64,000 bases of DNA from CAVYXZ01 sp965223835 (GTDB lineage: Bacteria > Chloroflexota > Anaerolineae > Aggregatilineales > Phototrophicaceae): the NCBI GenBank assembly GCA_965223835.1, contig CBDCXQ010000001.1:4154001-4218000 (forward strand). Reading direction: 5' to 3'. Shown piece after piece: positions 33,376-42,787 of this stretch. Below the pieces are notes generated by a model. It was not told where the DNA came from. It saw nothing but the letters and a program-made list of their open reading frames with translations, and searched no databases. Position numbers and translations under genes: made by a program. Numbering within the stretch: the first letter of the stretch is position 1; every line of letters starts with the position of its first letter.

Positions 33376-35724
33376 ATGCAGTTTCATCTGATTGTTTATG
33401 GCTTCTATCTGGGAATAGCGCTGGTCATCACGTGGCCGCTGGCAACTATTCTCGGAACCGATTATCTCGGCCACCCCTTTGGCGATACTTACGAATATGT
33501 CCGGCACATCTGGTGGTTTAAGCACGCCCTCCAAACCGGACAACCATTTATACACCAACCCCTCTTAGGTTATCCCACTGGCCTTGACGGTGCCTGGCTG
33601 TGGGCCATCCCGTTCCAATCATTCCCCGCCTGGATTTTTGCCTTATTTTTACCCCTGGCAGCTGCGTTCAATGTAACGTTGCTACTCCGCCTGGCGCTCA
33701 ATGGTTGGGCCATGTACATTTTGGTTCGCCATCTAACAGGCCGACGACACGGTCCGGCGTTGTTAGCGGGCGTCGTCTTCATGGCCTACCCCACCTTCCA
33801 GGGCCAACTAGCCGCCGGTCACACCGGGTTACTGGCGCTGTGGCCGGTCCCATTATTCATCTACGCGATTATGAAACTGCAAGATAGTATTGAACGCGAC
33901 GAGACGCCGTTTCGCTGGTTATTGCTGTCAGCGTTCCTATTTACCATGAGCCTGTGGGGAAGCTTCACGCTATTGATTTACATCGTTGGCCCAGTGACGT
34001 TGCTATTGCTAACCCAGCAGATCAGTCGGCGGCAGTGGCGGGGGTTGCGGCTTACACTTGCCGCTGTGTTGTTGGGTGGACTATTGGAAATAATATTCAT
34101 TGGGCCGTTTCTGCTGGAACAATGGCGCAATCCGACATTAGTAACTGCTGGTGATCCGGTGGCCTTTAGCGCCGACTTGTTGACACTTGTCACCCCTTCG
34201 TTCCAAAATCCAATTTTCGCCGGACTGGATTATGCCCGTCAGATTCTGGGTATCAATCCGTTTGAGCGGATGGGTTATGTCGGCATCATCGTGCTGCCAT
34301 TGCTATTGGTCAGCCTATGGCGAGTGCGATCAGCGCGCTGGTGGCTGTTGATGGCCGGATTTGCATGGGTCTTTGCACTTGGGCCATTGCTGAAAGTCTT
34401 CAATGATGTCGCAACAGTCAACCTGGGTGACTTTGAATCATTTGTAACCCTGCCCTGGGCGATTTTGGGCGAACTCCCCCTGCTCAATATGACCCGCACC
34501 CCGGCGCGTTTTTACTTCACGGTAGCGTTATCGGTGGCGATCATGGCCGGATATGGAGCCGCCGCGCTATGGGACCGGGTTCAACGCTATCGCTGGCCGC
34601 TGGTCAGTATACTCATGGCACTGATCGTGCTTGAATATCAAGCCTTCTGGCCGTTGCCAACGCTGCAGGGCACGCTCCCAGAGCCAGTTCGGTCTTTAGC
34701 CGAGCGCGATGACATCCGCGCCGTGTTGAACATACCCTGGTCACATCCATTGGCGCAGAAAGACGGGATGTTCCTGCAAAACGGTCATCAACAGCCGCTG
34801 ATTGCCGGGCATATCGCGCGCCGCACATCGGTTAACCCCGCGCTATTGACGGTCTTGCAACGCACTTTCGACCCCGCCCTGTTAGACCAAGCCCAGGTAG
34901 ATGTCATCATCTGGCACAAAAATTGGGTCCCGCCCGACGCGCAACCGCCCTGGAGCAATCCGATTTATGAAGACGAGGCTATCGCCCTGTATGAGGTCCC
35001 ATCAACGAGCGACGAGCCGACTTTTCAAGTGGCGCTCGATGGTGATCTGACGATTGACGATGACCGCCATGATCATTATTTTTACGCACCAGCACCTGGC
35101 TGGTTGACTTTGACCGGGCTGCTACAGGCCAATGGGCGGGCCGTCAATTTGCTTCTCGATCATCAGCCAATTCATCATTGGGCGGGCACCGAGACCATTG
35201 GCCTCAACCACTCGCTACCGGTGCTTACAGCCGGGTATCATACCGTTTCGTTAGCGCTTGATCCGCCCTGCCCGGATCACTATGCCGCCGGGTTGCGCTG
35301 TCAATCCGTTAGAATTAATGACCTGAACCTAACTGATTTCGTCCCGCATACACCAATTACACCAATCGAGTTTGACGGTGGCCTAACATTGCGCCAGCAC
35401 CAAATCGTCCCGCATACTGACGGTCTCGCTGTTCACATAATGTGGGACTTTGCGGCAGCACGGACCACTACCGACATTCGTTTTATTCATGTGCTGGATG
35501 AAAACGGCGACTTGATTGCCCAGAACGATCAAACACTTGGCACTCAAGCTGCGGGAGGGGCATGGGTCGAACAGGTTATGATACTGGACCTGCCAGCAGG
35601 AAACTATTCAGTCTACACCGGCTGGTACACTTACCCGGACCTGACACCGTTTGCCGTACAGGCGGATGGATCAGATGCCGCCAACCATCGCGTCTTGCTG
35701 GGTCAGGTGACGATAGGGGAGTGA
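33376..35724 (+). CDS. Polytopic membrane protein, GT-C/YfhO-like (paralog 1)
   Basis: 782 residues: about 11-12 membrane helices in the first 430 residues, then a soluble C-terminal part of about 350 residues. The N-terminus FYLGIALVITWPLATILGTDYLGHPFGDTYEYVRHIWWFKHAL has the acidic first loop after helix 1 that in GT-C glycosyltransferases binds metal or lipid-linked sugar; the motif SLAERDDIRAVLNIPW follows the last helix. The C-terminal domain is beta-rich with PPCPDHYAAGLRCQS. Likely acts on cell-surface polymers from lipid-linked donors (inference). It is 4 bp before a tandem paralog, so both are cotranscribed. Confidence 0.75.
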   Translation: MQFHLIVYGFYLGIALVITWPLATILGTDYLGHPFGDTYEYVRHIWWFKHALQTGQPFIHQPLLGYPTGLDGAWLWAIPFQSFPAWIFALFLPLAAAFNVTLLLRLALNGWAMYILVRHLTGRRHGPALLAGVVFMAYPTFQGQLAAGHTGLLALWPVPLFIYAIMKLQDSIERDETPFRWLLLSAFLFTMSLWGSFTLLIYIVGPVTLLLLTQQISRRQWRGLRLTLAAVLLGGLLEIIFIGPFLLEQWRNPTLVTAGDPVAFSADLLTLVTPSFQNPIFAGLDYARQILGINPFERMGYVGIIVLPLLLVSLWRVRSARWWLLMAGFAWVFALGPLLKVFNDVATVNLGDFESFVTLPWAILGELPLLNMTRTPARFYFTVALSVAIMAGYGAAALWDRVQRYRWPLVSILMALIVLEYQAFWPLPTLQGTLPEPVRSLAERDDIRAVLNIPWSHPLAQKDGMFLQNGHQQPLIAGHIARRTSVNPALLTVLQRTFDPALLDQAQVDVIIWHKNWVPPDAQPPWSNPIYEDEAIALYEVPSTSDEPTFQVALDGDLTIDDDRHDHYFYAPAPGWLTLTGLLQANGRAVNLLLDHQPIHHWAGTETIGLNHSLPVLTAGYHTVSLALDPPCPDHYAAGLRCQSVRINDLNLTDFVPHTPITPIEFDGGLTLRQHQIVPHTDGLAVHIMWDFAAARTTTDIRFIHVLDENGDLIAQNDQTLGTQAAGGAWVEQVMILDLPAGNYSVYTGWYTYPDLTPFAVQADGSDAANHRVLLGQVTIGE

Positions 35725-35728
35725 TGCG

Positions 35729-38242
35729 ATGGCCTCTGTAACCAATTATGGCTCGATCAGGCAGGCTATTGCGCAAAGGGCACTGCCACACTTCCTGGTC
35801 TACACTTTTTATTTTGGAATCGCTTGCCTTATCACCTTTCCGCTGATTACCCAGTTGAGCACCCATCTGGCCGGTTTTGCTTATGGCGATAGCACCGAAA
35901 TGGCGCGGCATATCTGGTGGTACAACCATGCGCTGCGCACTGGCGATTCGATATTCTGGCAGCCCAATCTCGGCTACCCGGACGGCATGGAAGGTGTTCT
36001 GCTGTGGGCGCATCCGCAACAATTTTTCCCGGCCTGGCTATTGGCATTTTTACTGCCGCTACCGGCTGCTGCCAATCTCTCTATTCTGTTTTATATGGCG
36101 CTCAATGGCTGGGCCATGTACGTACTGGCTCGACATCTGTTCAATGGAAAACGCGGCCCGGCACTGCTGGCTGGATTAGTGTTCATGGCAGCCCCAACAT
36201 TTCAAGGGCATCTGGGGGGCGGCCACGCCGGGTTAATGGTGATGTGGCCGGTGCCACTTTACATTTATGCCTTGCTGCGTTTGGAGGATGAAAAAAGATT
36301 TAGAAGAATAAGACCTTATTCCACTGCTGACCCCACCTCCACCAGCCTGATGACTGCCTCCCCCTCTCCAAGTTGGAAAGGGGGTCGGGGGGTGAGGGGG
36401 TTCATGCTGGCAGTCGTGTTCTTCGTGCTCAGCCCAGGCGGACACATCTTGCAACTCATCTATGGCCTGCTGCCGATTACCGCCGTATTTCTCCTCTGGC
36501 AATTGTGGCGACGAGATTGGGTGGGCCTGCTACGAACCATTCTGATTAATGTACTGGGTGGTTTGATTCTGCTCATCTTCGTCCTACCCATTGCCCAATC
36601 AACGCTGGAAACGCCCGCTTATACAGCTGAGGGCGGTTATGTGCGCTATAGCGCCGACTTGCTGAGCAGCGTGTCACCTTCATTTCGCAACCCGCTCTAT
36701 GCCGGGCTGGATTATCCCCGGCGCGTGCTCGGCGTCAATCTGGAAGAAGGCAGTAGCTATGTTGGCCTGATTGCTGGCACACTGGCGATCGTTGGCCTGA
36801 TCTTCACCCGGCATAAAGCACAGTCAGTGGGGACTCGCTGGTGGCTGCTACTTGCATTGGTCGCCTGGCTCCTATCACTTGGCCCTCTGCTGAAGATCTT
36901 TGATACGCCCATCAGCCTGCAACCCGACGGCTATGCCAGCTATGTAACACTGCCCTGGGCAGCAGTCCAGAAACTGCCGTTTTTCAGCCTGGCACGCACA
37001 CCGGGCCGTTTCAATTTTGTGCTGGCACTGGCGGTCGCTGTGCTGGCAGGCTCTGGCGCAAACTGGCTGCTGTCACGCCGCCCCATATGGCAACCGACTT
37101 TGCTCACGGTATTGATGGTCATGATTGCGGTTGATTATCAATGGTATTGGCCGTTCCCGACGATTCCAGCCGAAATCCCGACAGCGGTATATTCGCTTGC
37201 CGAACGCGATGACATCCGCGCGGTATTAGACATTCCCTGGAATAATCCGGTCGCGGCGAAAAACGGCCTCTATTTACAGACCGCGCACCAGCAGGCACTG
37301 GTCGCTGGACACGTTACCCGCAGCACGCCGGTTAATCCGGCGAAGTTGACCTTGCTCGAACGAACATTGGACCCGCCCTTGCTCAAGTCGGTTGGCGCTG
37401 ACATTGTGATCGCCCATAAACAGTACGTCGACAATTTAGATTTTGCGAGAGAACAGTTAGGCAACCCCTGGTATGAAGATGATGTCATCGCCATTTTCGA
37501 AACACCCGCGACCCAGGACGTGCCCCAGTTTACAACTTTGATAAGTAATCAATCAGCGATCGAGCGCCATGTGGATTCACAAATTTATGTGCCAGCAATG
37601 GGCTGGGTCGATTTGAGTGGGACACTCACCGCCGATAGACTTGATGTCGAATTGTATCTTGACCAAACGCTAATTCAACGCTGGCAGATTGATGGCATCC
37701 AGCACATTCACGTACCGGTGCCAGTCGAAGCGAACACTTTCCATACCGTGACATTGGCGTTAAATCCACCGTGCCCAGCCTACACCGATCCATCGCTGGC
37801 CTGTCAAACCCTACAGGTCGAAGGTTTGCAACCTGGCGACTTCATCCCGGCCCAGTTTGAACCAGTACAGTTTGAGCGCGGTGTGCAGCTAAGTCACGCT
37901 CAGGTATCGGTTGCTGCCCAACCCGGCGCTTCACTGGTGGTGCGGCTCGATTGGATGCTGACCGCCGCGCTTGATGAAAACGATATTCGTTTTGTGCATC
38001 TTCTGGATGCCAGTGGGCAGCCAGTGGCTCAATTTGATGCACCGTTAGGAACCCTGCCAGCCGATACCCGTCAGGTAGACCTGGTAATGCTAGAACTTCC
38101 TGATGATCTGCCAGTGGGAACCTATCGCGTTTATGTCGGCTGGTATACGTACCCGGACCTCACGCGTTTCGCCGTGTTATCGGATGTGGATGGAGCAACA
38201 GATGGGCTGGCCTGGCTGGGTGATATTGTAATGGAACGCTAG
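35729..38242 (+). CDS. Polytopic membrane protein, GT-C/YfhO-like (paralog 2, with repeat insertion)
   Basis: 837 residues, clearly homologous to the preceding gene over the full length (FYFGIACLITFPLITQL, GDSTEMARHIWWYNHALRTGD, SLAERDDIRAVLDIPW, PPCPAYTDPSLACQT, VYVGWYTYPDLTRFAVL). A tandem duplication is the simplest origin. Compared with paralog 1 it has about 26 extra residues between two membrane helices (residues about 190-225, ending SPSPSWKGGRGVRG), encoded by a palindromic repeat at 36360-36384 and its surroundings inserted without breaking the frame. ATG 35729 follows GATAGGGGAG. Same suggested role in surface glycosylation. Confidence 0.75.
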   Translation: MASVTNYGSIRQAIAQRALPHFLVYTFYFGIACLITFPLITQLSTHLAGFAYGDSTEMARHIWWYNHALRTGDSIFWQPNLGYPDGMEGVLLWAHPQQFFPAWLLAFLLPLPAAANLSILFYMALNGWAMYVLARHLFNGKRGPALLAGLVFMAAPTFQGHLGGGHAGLMVMWPVPLYIYALLRLEDEKRFRRIRPYSTADPTSTSLMTASPSPSWKGGRGVRGFMLAVVFFVLSPGGHILQLIYGLLPITAVFLLWQLWRRDWVGLLRTILINVLGGLILLIFVLPIAQSTLETPAYTAEGGYVRYSADLLSSVSPSFRNPLYAGLDYPRRVLGVNLEEGSSYVGLIAGTLAIVGLIFTRHKAQSVGTRWWLLLALVAWLLSLGPLLKIFDTPISLQPDGYASYVTLPWAAVQKLPFFSLARTPGRFNFVLALAVAVLAGSGANWLLSRRPIWQPTLLTVLMVMIAVDYQWYWPFPTIPAEIPTAVYSLAERDDIRAVLDIPWNNPVAAKNGLYLQTAHQQALVAGHVTRSTPVNPAKLTLLERTLDPPLLKSVGADIVIAHKQYVDNLDFAREQLGNPWYEDDVIAIFETPATQDVPQFTTLISNQSAIERHVDSQIYVPAMGWVDLSGTLTADRLDVELYLDQTLIQRWQIDGIQHIHVPVPVEANTFHTVTLALNPPCPAYTDPSLACQTLQVEGLQPGDFIPAQFEPVQFERGVQLSHAQVSVAAQPGASLVVRLDWMLTAALDENDIRFVHLLDASGQPVAQFDAPLGTLPADTRQVDLVMLELPDDLPVGTYRVYVGWYTYPDLTRFAVLSDVDGATDGLAWLGDIVMER
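36360..36405 (+). repeat. Palindromic repeat inserted in frame
   Basis: CCCCCTCTCC-AAGTT-GGAAAGGGGG (36360-36384) followed by GGGGGGTGAGGGGG. The CCCCTCTCC-A-TTGG-GAGGGG-TGAGGG pattern resembles short interspersed REP-like repeats of Chloroflexota and cyanobacteria. It is translated as SPSPSWKGGRGVRG and is absent in the neighbouring paralog. Confidence 0.65.
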
Positions 38243-38414
38243 TGAAGTTCAGTTTTCAGCAGGGAGCGGCCCGGCATACTGAGGGTTGGAGGGAAGCACG
38301 TAGATTATTTCGCAAAAAAGCAGAGGGCAATCATTGTGGAAGTCGCACATGACGGTGCTCGTAATAGGGGCCAGACTACACCATGTACTATTCGTGGGTC
38401 AAAAGACAATGTAT

Positions 38415-38882
38415 TTATAAGGCATCCATTGCATTCAGTAAATCAACCGGACGGGGCCAAACTCGTTCATCAGGCACGATCCATTTTTCGCGCATGATAA
38501 ACTGGCTATCAATCAGAACCAGGCCCGCATGGGGCTGCATATTATATAGCTCATGAATCGCGTGATCAATATCAGCCAATAAAGGGAATCCCAGCGGAAC
38601 GACACTGCTCATCGTAAACCCGCTGAGCATGTGCGGCTTATCACACAGCAACAGGGCCGATCCTATCCCTTTTTTGAAAAATTGCGTGTAATGTCGTTGT
38701 AGCCACAAAATGCGGCGTACACTCGCCGGTTCCCAGATGTCACCCGTAAAACCCAGCAATAAACCCCGCTCACCAAACAATTGATTGAGTGGAGTCGGTT
38801 CGTTTTCGTGATTCAAGAGGGTGAAGTCTGGTGCGATTGTTTGTAGGCGTGGCCCCATCTCCAATGTTTTAGCCAATAGCAT
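38415..38882 (-). CDS. Thioredoxin-fold peroxiredoxin-like protein lacking the peroxidatic cysteine
   Basis: 156 residues with an AhpC/TSA-like start: LQTIAPDFTLLNHENEPTPLNQLFGERGLLLGFTGDIWEPASVRRILWLQRHYTQFFKKG. In peroxiredoxins the segment after the second strand reads ...P.C..E; here it is GDIWEPASV with no Cys, so peroxidase activity is unlikely. Remaining features (FPLLADIDHAIHELYN, AGLVLIDSQFIMREKW) keep the fold. A binding or regulatory role is possible. Start ATG 38882 follows GAGG at 5 nt and removes a poor N-terminal extension. Monocistronic; 172 bp from the paralog gene on the left (convergent), where nothing was seen. Confidence 0.65.
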   Translation of the reverse strand: MLLAKTLEMGPRLQTIAPDFTLLNHENEPTPLNQLFGERGLLLGFTGDIWEPASVRRILWLQRHYTQFFKKGIGSALLLCDKPHMLSGFTMSSVVPLGFPLLADIDHAIHELYNMQPHAGLVLIDSQFIMREKWIVPDERVWPRPVDLLNAMDAL

Positions 38883-39019
38883 CACAACCTCATGATAATT
38901 TAGGAAACCGAATACAGCCAGTGTATCACAACTTTTCAACAATTTTTCATGAAGGTTGTATAAAACTTATGCCTACCTTAATTGTTGCCCATCATCGATC
39001 AGCGCAATCGCGTCAAAAA

Positions 39020-40126
39020 CTAGACGCTGAGCGCTGTGGATACCGATTGCGCCCGCACTTCATCAGCCGTGACTTCGCGCCCCAGTTTATCCGATAGGAA
39101 AATACCTTCGCTAATCAGCATCGTATTGAGCGCGAGTTCCGCCGTTGGCAGTAGCTCAACCCGGCCCTGCAAGGCGGCAACCCAATGGTGTTGCGGGCTA
39201 TCATAGGCATCGGGATTATCGCGCAGTTGATGCTGACGGTAGTTAAAATTATTCAGATCAAACGTGCCGCTCAACGCCAGATCATCGGCCATATTTTGGA
39301 AGTAGCCAAATGGTTCCAGCCGGATACCACCATCCGCGCCGACTACCGCTGAGCCTTCGAATTTGTCGAGGTGAATCGCCCACGCTTCGATAATGTCTAA
39401 TGTGATGTTTTGTTCCAGGCGAACATAACCTGTGCCCAACTCTTCGACGTTGTAGCCACTGATGACCTGTCGCCGCCGGTCCATCGCCGTTTCTTGATAG
39501 ACTTTGCCGGTGATGGTCAACACCTCCGGGTTGTCGAGCAGATAGAGCATCCGTGCAATGTGATACACGCCCATGTCATACAATGCGCCACCGCTGGCAT
39601 GTTCTTTCTGGACAAAAAACTGGCTACCATAACCATCAACATAAGGCCGTCCACGCCGCCGATAGCCGGTTGACCGCGCATGATAAAGCTTGCCCAGCGC
39701 ACCGGCATCAATTAAGGCTCGTGCTGCCCGCGTTTCCAATGCGAATAGCGTCGTCAACTGAATGCTCAACATGCGGTCCAGTTCGCGTGACCGGTTGAAC
39801 ATCGTTTCAGCGTCGATATAGGCCCCCGCCATTGGCTTTTCACAGTAGACATGTTTACCGGCCTCAAGTGCGGTGACTGTCACGGGCATATGCAAATTAT
39901 TGTGCAACGCGACGTCTGCCGCTTCAATGTCGTCCCGTTGCAGCAAATCCCGAAAGTCGGTATACACATTTGGAATACTGTGCATAGCGGCGACACGCTG
40001 CGCCTCGGCCTCATTAATGTCGGCCACAGCAACGATCTCCGCCGCATCAATGTCGCTGTAATTACGCAGGTGTGATTTCCCAATCTGACCGACACCAATC
40101 ACGCCAATACGTACTTTTTCTGTCAT
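39020..40126 (-). CDS. Gfo/Idh/MocA-family oxidoreductase
   Basis: NAD(P)-dependent sugar or cyclitol dehydrogenase of 368 residues. Rossmann motif [16 protein letters not shown] at the N-terminus, [21 protein letters not shown] (the EKP motif with catalytic Lys) near residue 95, and a C-terminal beta-sheet domain with the usual substrate-side His/Asp region ([16 protein letters not shown]). AAGGAG lies 8 nt before ATG 40126. Transcribed with the upstream sugar isomerase/epimerase-like gene (104-bp gap, same strand), a common pair in catabolism of inositol, uronates or modified sugars. Exact substrate unknown. Confidence 0.9.
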   Translation of the reverse strand: MTEKVRIGVIGVGQIGKSHLRNYSDIDAAEIVAVADINEAEAQRVAAMHSIPNVYTDFRDLLQRDDIEAADVALHNNLHMPVTVTALEAGKHVYCEKPMAGAYIDAETMFNRSRELDRMLSIQLTTLFALETRAARALIDAGALGKLYHARSTGYRRRGRPYVDGYGSQFFVQKEHASGGALYDMGVYHIARMLYLLDNPEVLTITGKVYQETAMDRRRQVISGYNVEELGTGYVRLEQNITLDIIEAWAIHLDKFEGSAVVGADGGIRLEPFGYFQNMADDLALSGTFDLNNFNYRQHQLRDNPDAYDSPQHHWVAALQGRVELLPTAELALNTMLISEGIFLSDKLGREVTADEVRAQSVSTALSV

Positions 40127-40229
40127 ACGAATACTCCTTACAATTAAAAGTTCGTGGCAAAAATTTAGTTGCAGAATCAAAAATGTTCCGCTACAAATCT
40201 TTGCATCTTCGTACCTTCACGTTGAATCT

Positions 40230-41066
40230 TTAGCTTTGTTCCAGTGAGCGGGCAATCAGAGCCGCCGTTTTCTTCACCGCGCCATACTCATCGCCATCGC
40301 GTGGCACACTTTCGATCCCCCACACACCTTTGTAACCTGAATCAACTAGCAAGCGTACTACGCGCGGAATATCGACCGTCGGGTCATTACCGACAGCATC
40401 GAATTCCCAGGTCTTAATATGCACCGCCCGTGCATACGGGGCGCACATCGTCCAGCCATCTTCCTGCCGTCCGTCAGCCCAGTTATCCGAGTCAAACAGC
40501 AAGCCGAGGCCATCAACCGCGTTGAGAATTTTTATCACATTCTCCGGAATCTTGGACGGTCCCCAATGATTTTCGATGACGATTTCCAGCCCCAGATCAC
40601 CAGCACGTTTGATGAGGTCGTTGTAACCGTCAACGATGATTTCAAACACGTCATCAGGCATGTTCTCTGGTCCGCCGGCATCAATCCGTACCTGCTGTGC
40701 TCCGAGCTTAGCTGCAACCTCCAACCAGCGGTAAGCCGACGCCCGGTTCACCTGCCGTTTGGCCGGCTCTGGCTCGTAGATATGCGCCCCATCCACCGCC
40801 AGGCAACCAAAGGGCAGACCAACGGCAGCGGCAGCGGCTTTCACCTTTTCGATGTAGGCGTCGCTCACGGCGGAAAATTGCGCGTTTTCCGGGTCATGAC
40901 CGCCCTTATACACTGTATCCTCATCTTGAATGACTGCTAGATGTGCATTCCAGGGATCCAGCAGGGATGCACCGAGTTCCTTTGAATCGGTGATGTATTT
41001 AAACATGTCTTGCTTACCGGCCTGAAGTAGCCGATGGAAGCTATAAGAAGCAATACTAAAATCCAT
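40230..41066 (-). CDS. Sugar phosphate isomerase/epimerase (AP endonuclease 2-like TIM barrel)
   Basis: 278-residue TIM barrel of the xylose-isomerase-like superfamily: DFSIASYSFHRLLQAG, LDPWNAHL, VRIDAGGPENMPDD, IVIENHWGPSKIPENVIKIL with the metal-binding Glu and His, LLFDSDNWADG and the last strand VHIKTWEFD followed by GVWGIESVPRDGDEYG. Family members isomerise or epimerise keto-sugars and inosose. Start ATG 41066 has AAAGGAGG 11 nt upstream. Paired with the downstream Gfo/Idh/MocA gene. The MFS gene further upstream ends in a clear terminator, so this gene has its own promoter. Confidence 0.87.
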   Translation of the reverse strand: MDFSIASYSFHRLLQAGKQDMFKYITDSKELGASLLDPWNAHLAVIQDEDTVYKGGHDPENAQFSAVSDAYIEKVKAAAAAVGLPFGCLAVDGAHIYEPEPAKRQVNRASAYRWLEVAAKLGAQQVRIDAGGPENMPDDVFEIIVDGYNDLIKRAGDLGLEIVIENHWGPSKIPENVIKILNAVDGLGLLFDSDNWADGRQEDGWTMCAPYARAVHIKTWEFDAVGNDPTVDIPRVVRLLVDSGYKGVWGIESVPRDGDEYGAVKKTAALIARSLEQS

Positions 41067-41137
41067 GACAGTCAGTTCCTCCTTTGACCGGTCTATGATA
41101 CCACCCGCCAGGAAGAACGGGTATCGTTTGGCACCAA

Positions 41138-41171
41138 CAAAAAAGCCCCTTACCTTTCCTGGCAAGAGGCT
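41138..41171 (-). terminator. Rho-independent terminator of the MFS gene
   Basis: On the minus strand AGCCTCTTGCC-6 nt-GGTAAGGGGCT (11-bp stem with two G-U pairs) followed by TTTTTT. 14 bp after the MFS stop codon. Confidence 0.85.
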
Positions 41172-41185
41172 GACTAAATTGATGA

Positions 41186-42439
41186 CTACCCCACCGGTTC
41201 GGCTTCAGCTACTGCCTGGTGCAGTGACCGCCGATACAGGGGAGTCGCCAGCGCCCAGATCACGCCGCTAATGGTCAGAGCTGCGCGTACAGAGCCGATG
41301 TTGCCAACAACACCGACCGCCGGACCACCGACCATCTGGCCCAGCGCATCTACCTGACCCCGCATCGAGAGCACTGTTGCCCGCACTTTGGGGTCCAGAC
41401 TTTGATTTATCCAGGCGGTGAAGATCGGATCACTGGTGCCGCGCAGCGGACCGATTAGCCAAACAGCGGCAAAGGCCACGACTAGATTATTGGTCAGTGC
41501 CAGCACCACAATCGCCGCTGCAATGAACGCATTGACGATCATCGCCGCCCGCGCCACTGAAACATGGCGATTGAAATCAACGCGCTGCCGTGCGATCTCT
41601 TTCATCACCAGACCAATGCCAATACCGACGACATCAATGATCCCAAACCAGACGATCAGCGGCAGGGTATCCGGCAGCGTAATCGTGTCGATCACGTGTT
41701 TTTGCCACAGCCGGTCATAGCCCTCACTGGCAACACCGTAGATGACGCCGATTGCCAGAATACCGATCAGCACCGGTTTCAGTCGCACCAGCCGAACGCC
41801 CTGCCCGAAGGTCTCGAACATCTCGGACCACGAGCTACGATTGGTTGACGGTGTACGTTGAAAGCCACGCTCTGGCATAAACACAATCAGCAGAATAACC
41901 AGCGCCAGGAACAACCCACCGCCTGCAATCATCGGAACATTAATCTGCATCAGCGCCGCCAACCCAACTGACAAAAAGATGCCGATAAACGACCCGATCG
42001 AAGCGACCTGTGACCCGCGCATAAAGGCCTGCCCCGCGCGGTCTTCACCGATCTCGTCGCTGATCCACGCCTCGGTCGCACCACTGGTAAAGGTGTAACC
42101 CATGCCCCACAGCACCTGTGAGATCAAGACAGCCAAATACAGCGGAATCGCCCCCTCGATGATGAAGGCAACCCCAAGCAATGCCACGCCAATGATGATT
42201 GACAGGCGACGACTATAAACATCAGCCACCACACCGGTTGGAATTTCAAACAGAAAGACCGCTGTTTCCAGCACGGTCCCTACCAGCACCAGTTGCAGCG
42301 GGTCAAGTCCCAGCGTATCAACTCGGTAGATCATCGCAGCAGTGAACACCAGCGAGAACGCCAGCGCCATCCCGCCGCGCAACAGCAAATACACGCCATA
42401 GGCATCCCAATGACGCCCCGAATATTCATTTGGAGACAT
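41186..42439 (-). CDS. MFS transporter, 12-TM
   Basis: 417-residue major facilitator with about 12 membrane helices. Helix 1-2 region LLLRGGMALAFSLVFTAAMIYRV, signature loop between helices 2 and 3 GVVADVYSRRLSIIIG (the D-x-x-G/R-R motif), and a symmetric second half with VMKEIARQRVDFNRH. Resembles bacterial MFS exporters of unknown substrate in the macrolide/tetracycline-like group. Probably monocistronic between two terminators or gaps. Divergent neighbour is a LysR gene 348 bp away. Substrate not predictable. Confidence 0.85.
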   Translation of the reverse strand: MSPNEYSGRHWDAYGVYLLLRGGMALAFSLVFTAAMIYRVDTLGLDPLQLVLVGTVLETAVFLFEIPTGVVADVYSRRLSIIIGVALLGVAFIIEGAIPLYLAVLISQVLWGMGYTFTSGATEAWISDEIGEDRAGQAFMRGSQVASIGSFIGIFLSVGLAALMQINVPMIAGGGLFLALVILLIVFMPERGFQRTPSTNRSSWSEMFETFGQGVRLVRLKPVLIGILAIGVIYGVASEGYDRLWQKHVIDTITLPDTLPLIVWFGIIDVVGIGIGLVMKEIARQRVDFNRHVSVARAAMIVNAFIAAAIVVLALTNNLVVAFAAVWLIGPLRGTSDPIFTAWINQSLDPKVRATVLSMRGQVDALGQMVGGPAVGVVGNIGSVRAALTISGVIWALATPLYRRSLHQAVAEAEPVG

Positions 42440-42787
42440 TTAAACCTCAGTTATACACATAGCGAATGCAGCGGCTCACCTGACGTTATAGCCAGGTTGA
42501 AAGCCTATATCGACCAGCAGAACACCAGCGGCAAATTACGCTGGTCCGATAGTGGTCTTATTGGGGAAGTGTGGAGACTGACATATGCTGACTATTGCAC
42601 CTCCATGTGCATTGTGAGGATTATAGCATAAGTAGGTTGGGGCCGTTATCCGACTTTTGGCGGAAATCTGTAGCGGAAGGTTAAATACAGCATCGCCGGT
42701 CATTTGTAGTTTTATGGGTATTTATTTAGGAGCATTATAGTATTGGGTGAGTGTTAATTTGTCGGAGCATGAAAAATGCGAACCGCC
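42440..42787. other. 348-bp intergenic stretch without recognised feature
   Basis: Between the MFS and LysR genes. An open frame of about 60 codons on the plus strand has no ribosome site or family likeness. No repeat, RNA or terminator was identified beyond short chance hairpins. Confidence 0.4.

Noticed and set aside
42440..42787. Small gene on the plus strand
   Set aside because: No ribosome site, biased codons or family likeness.
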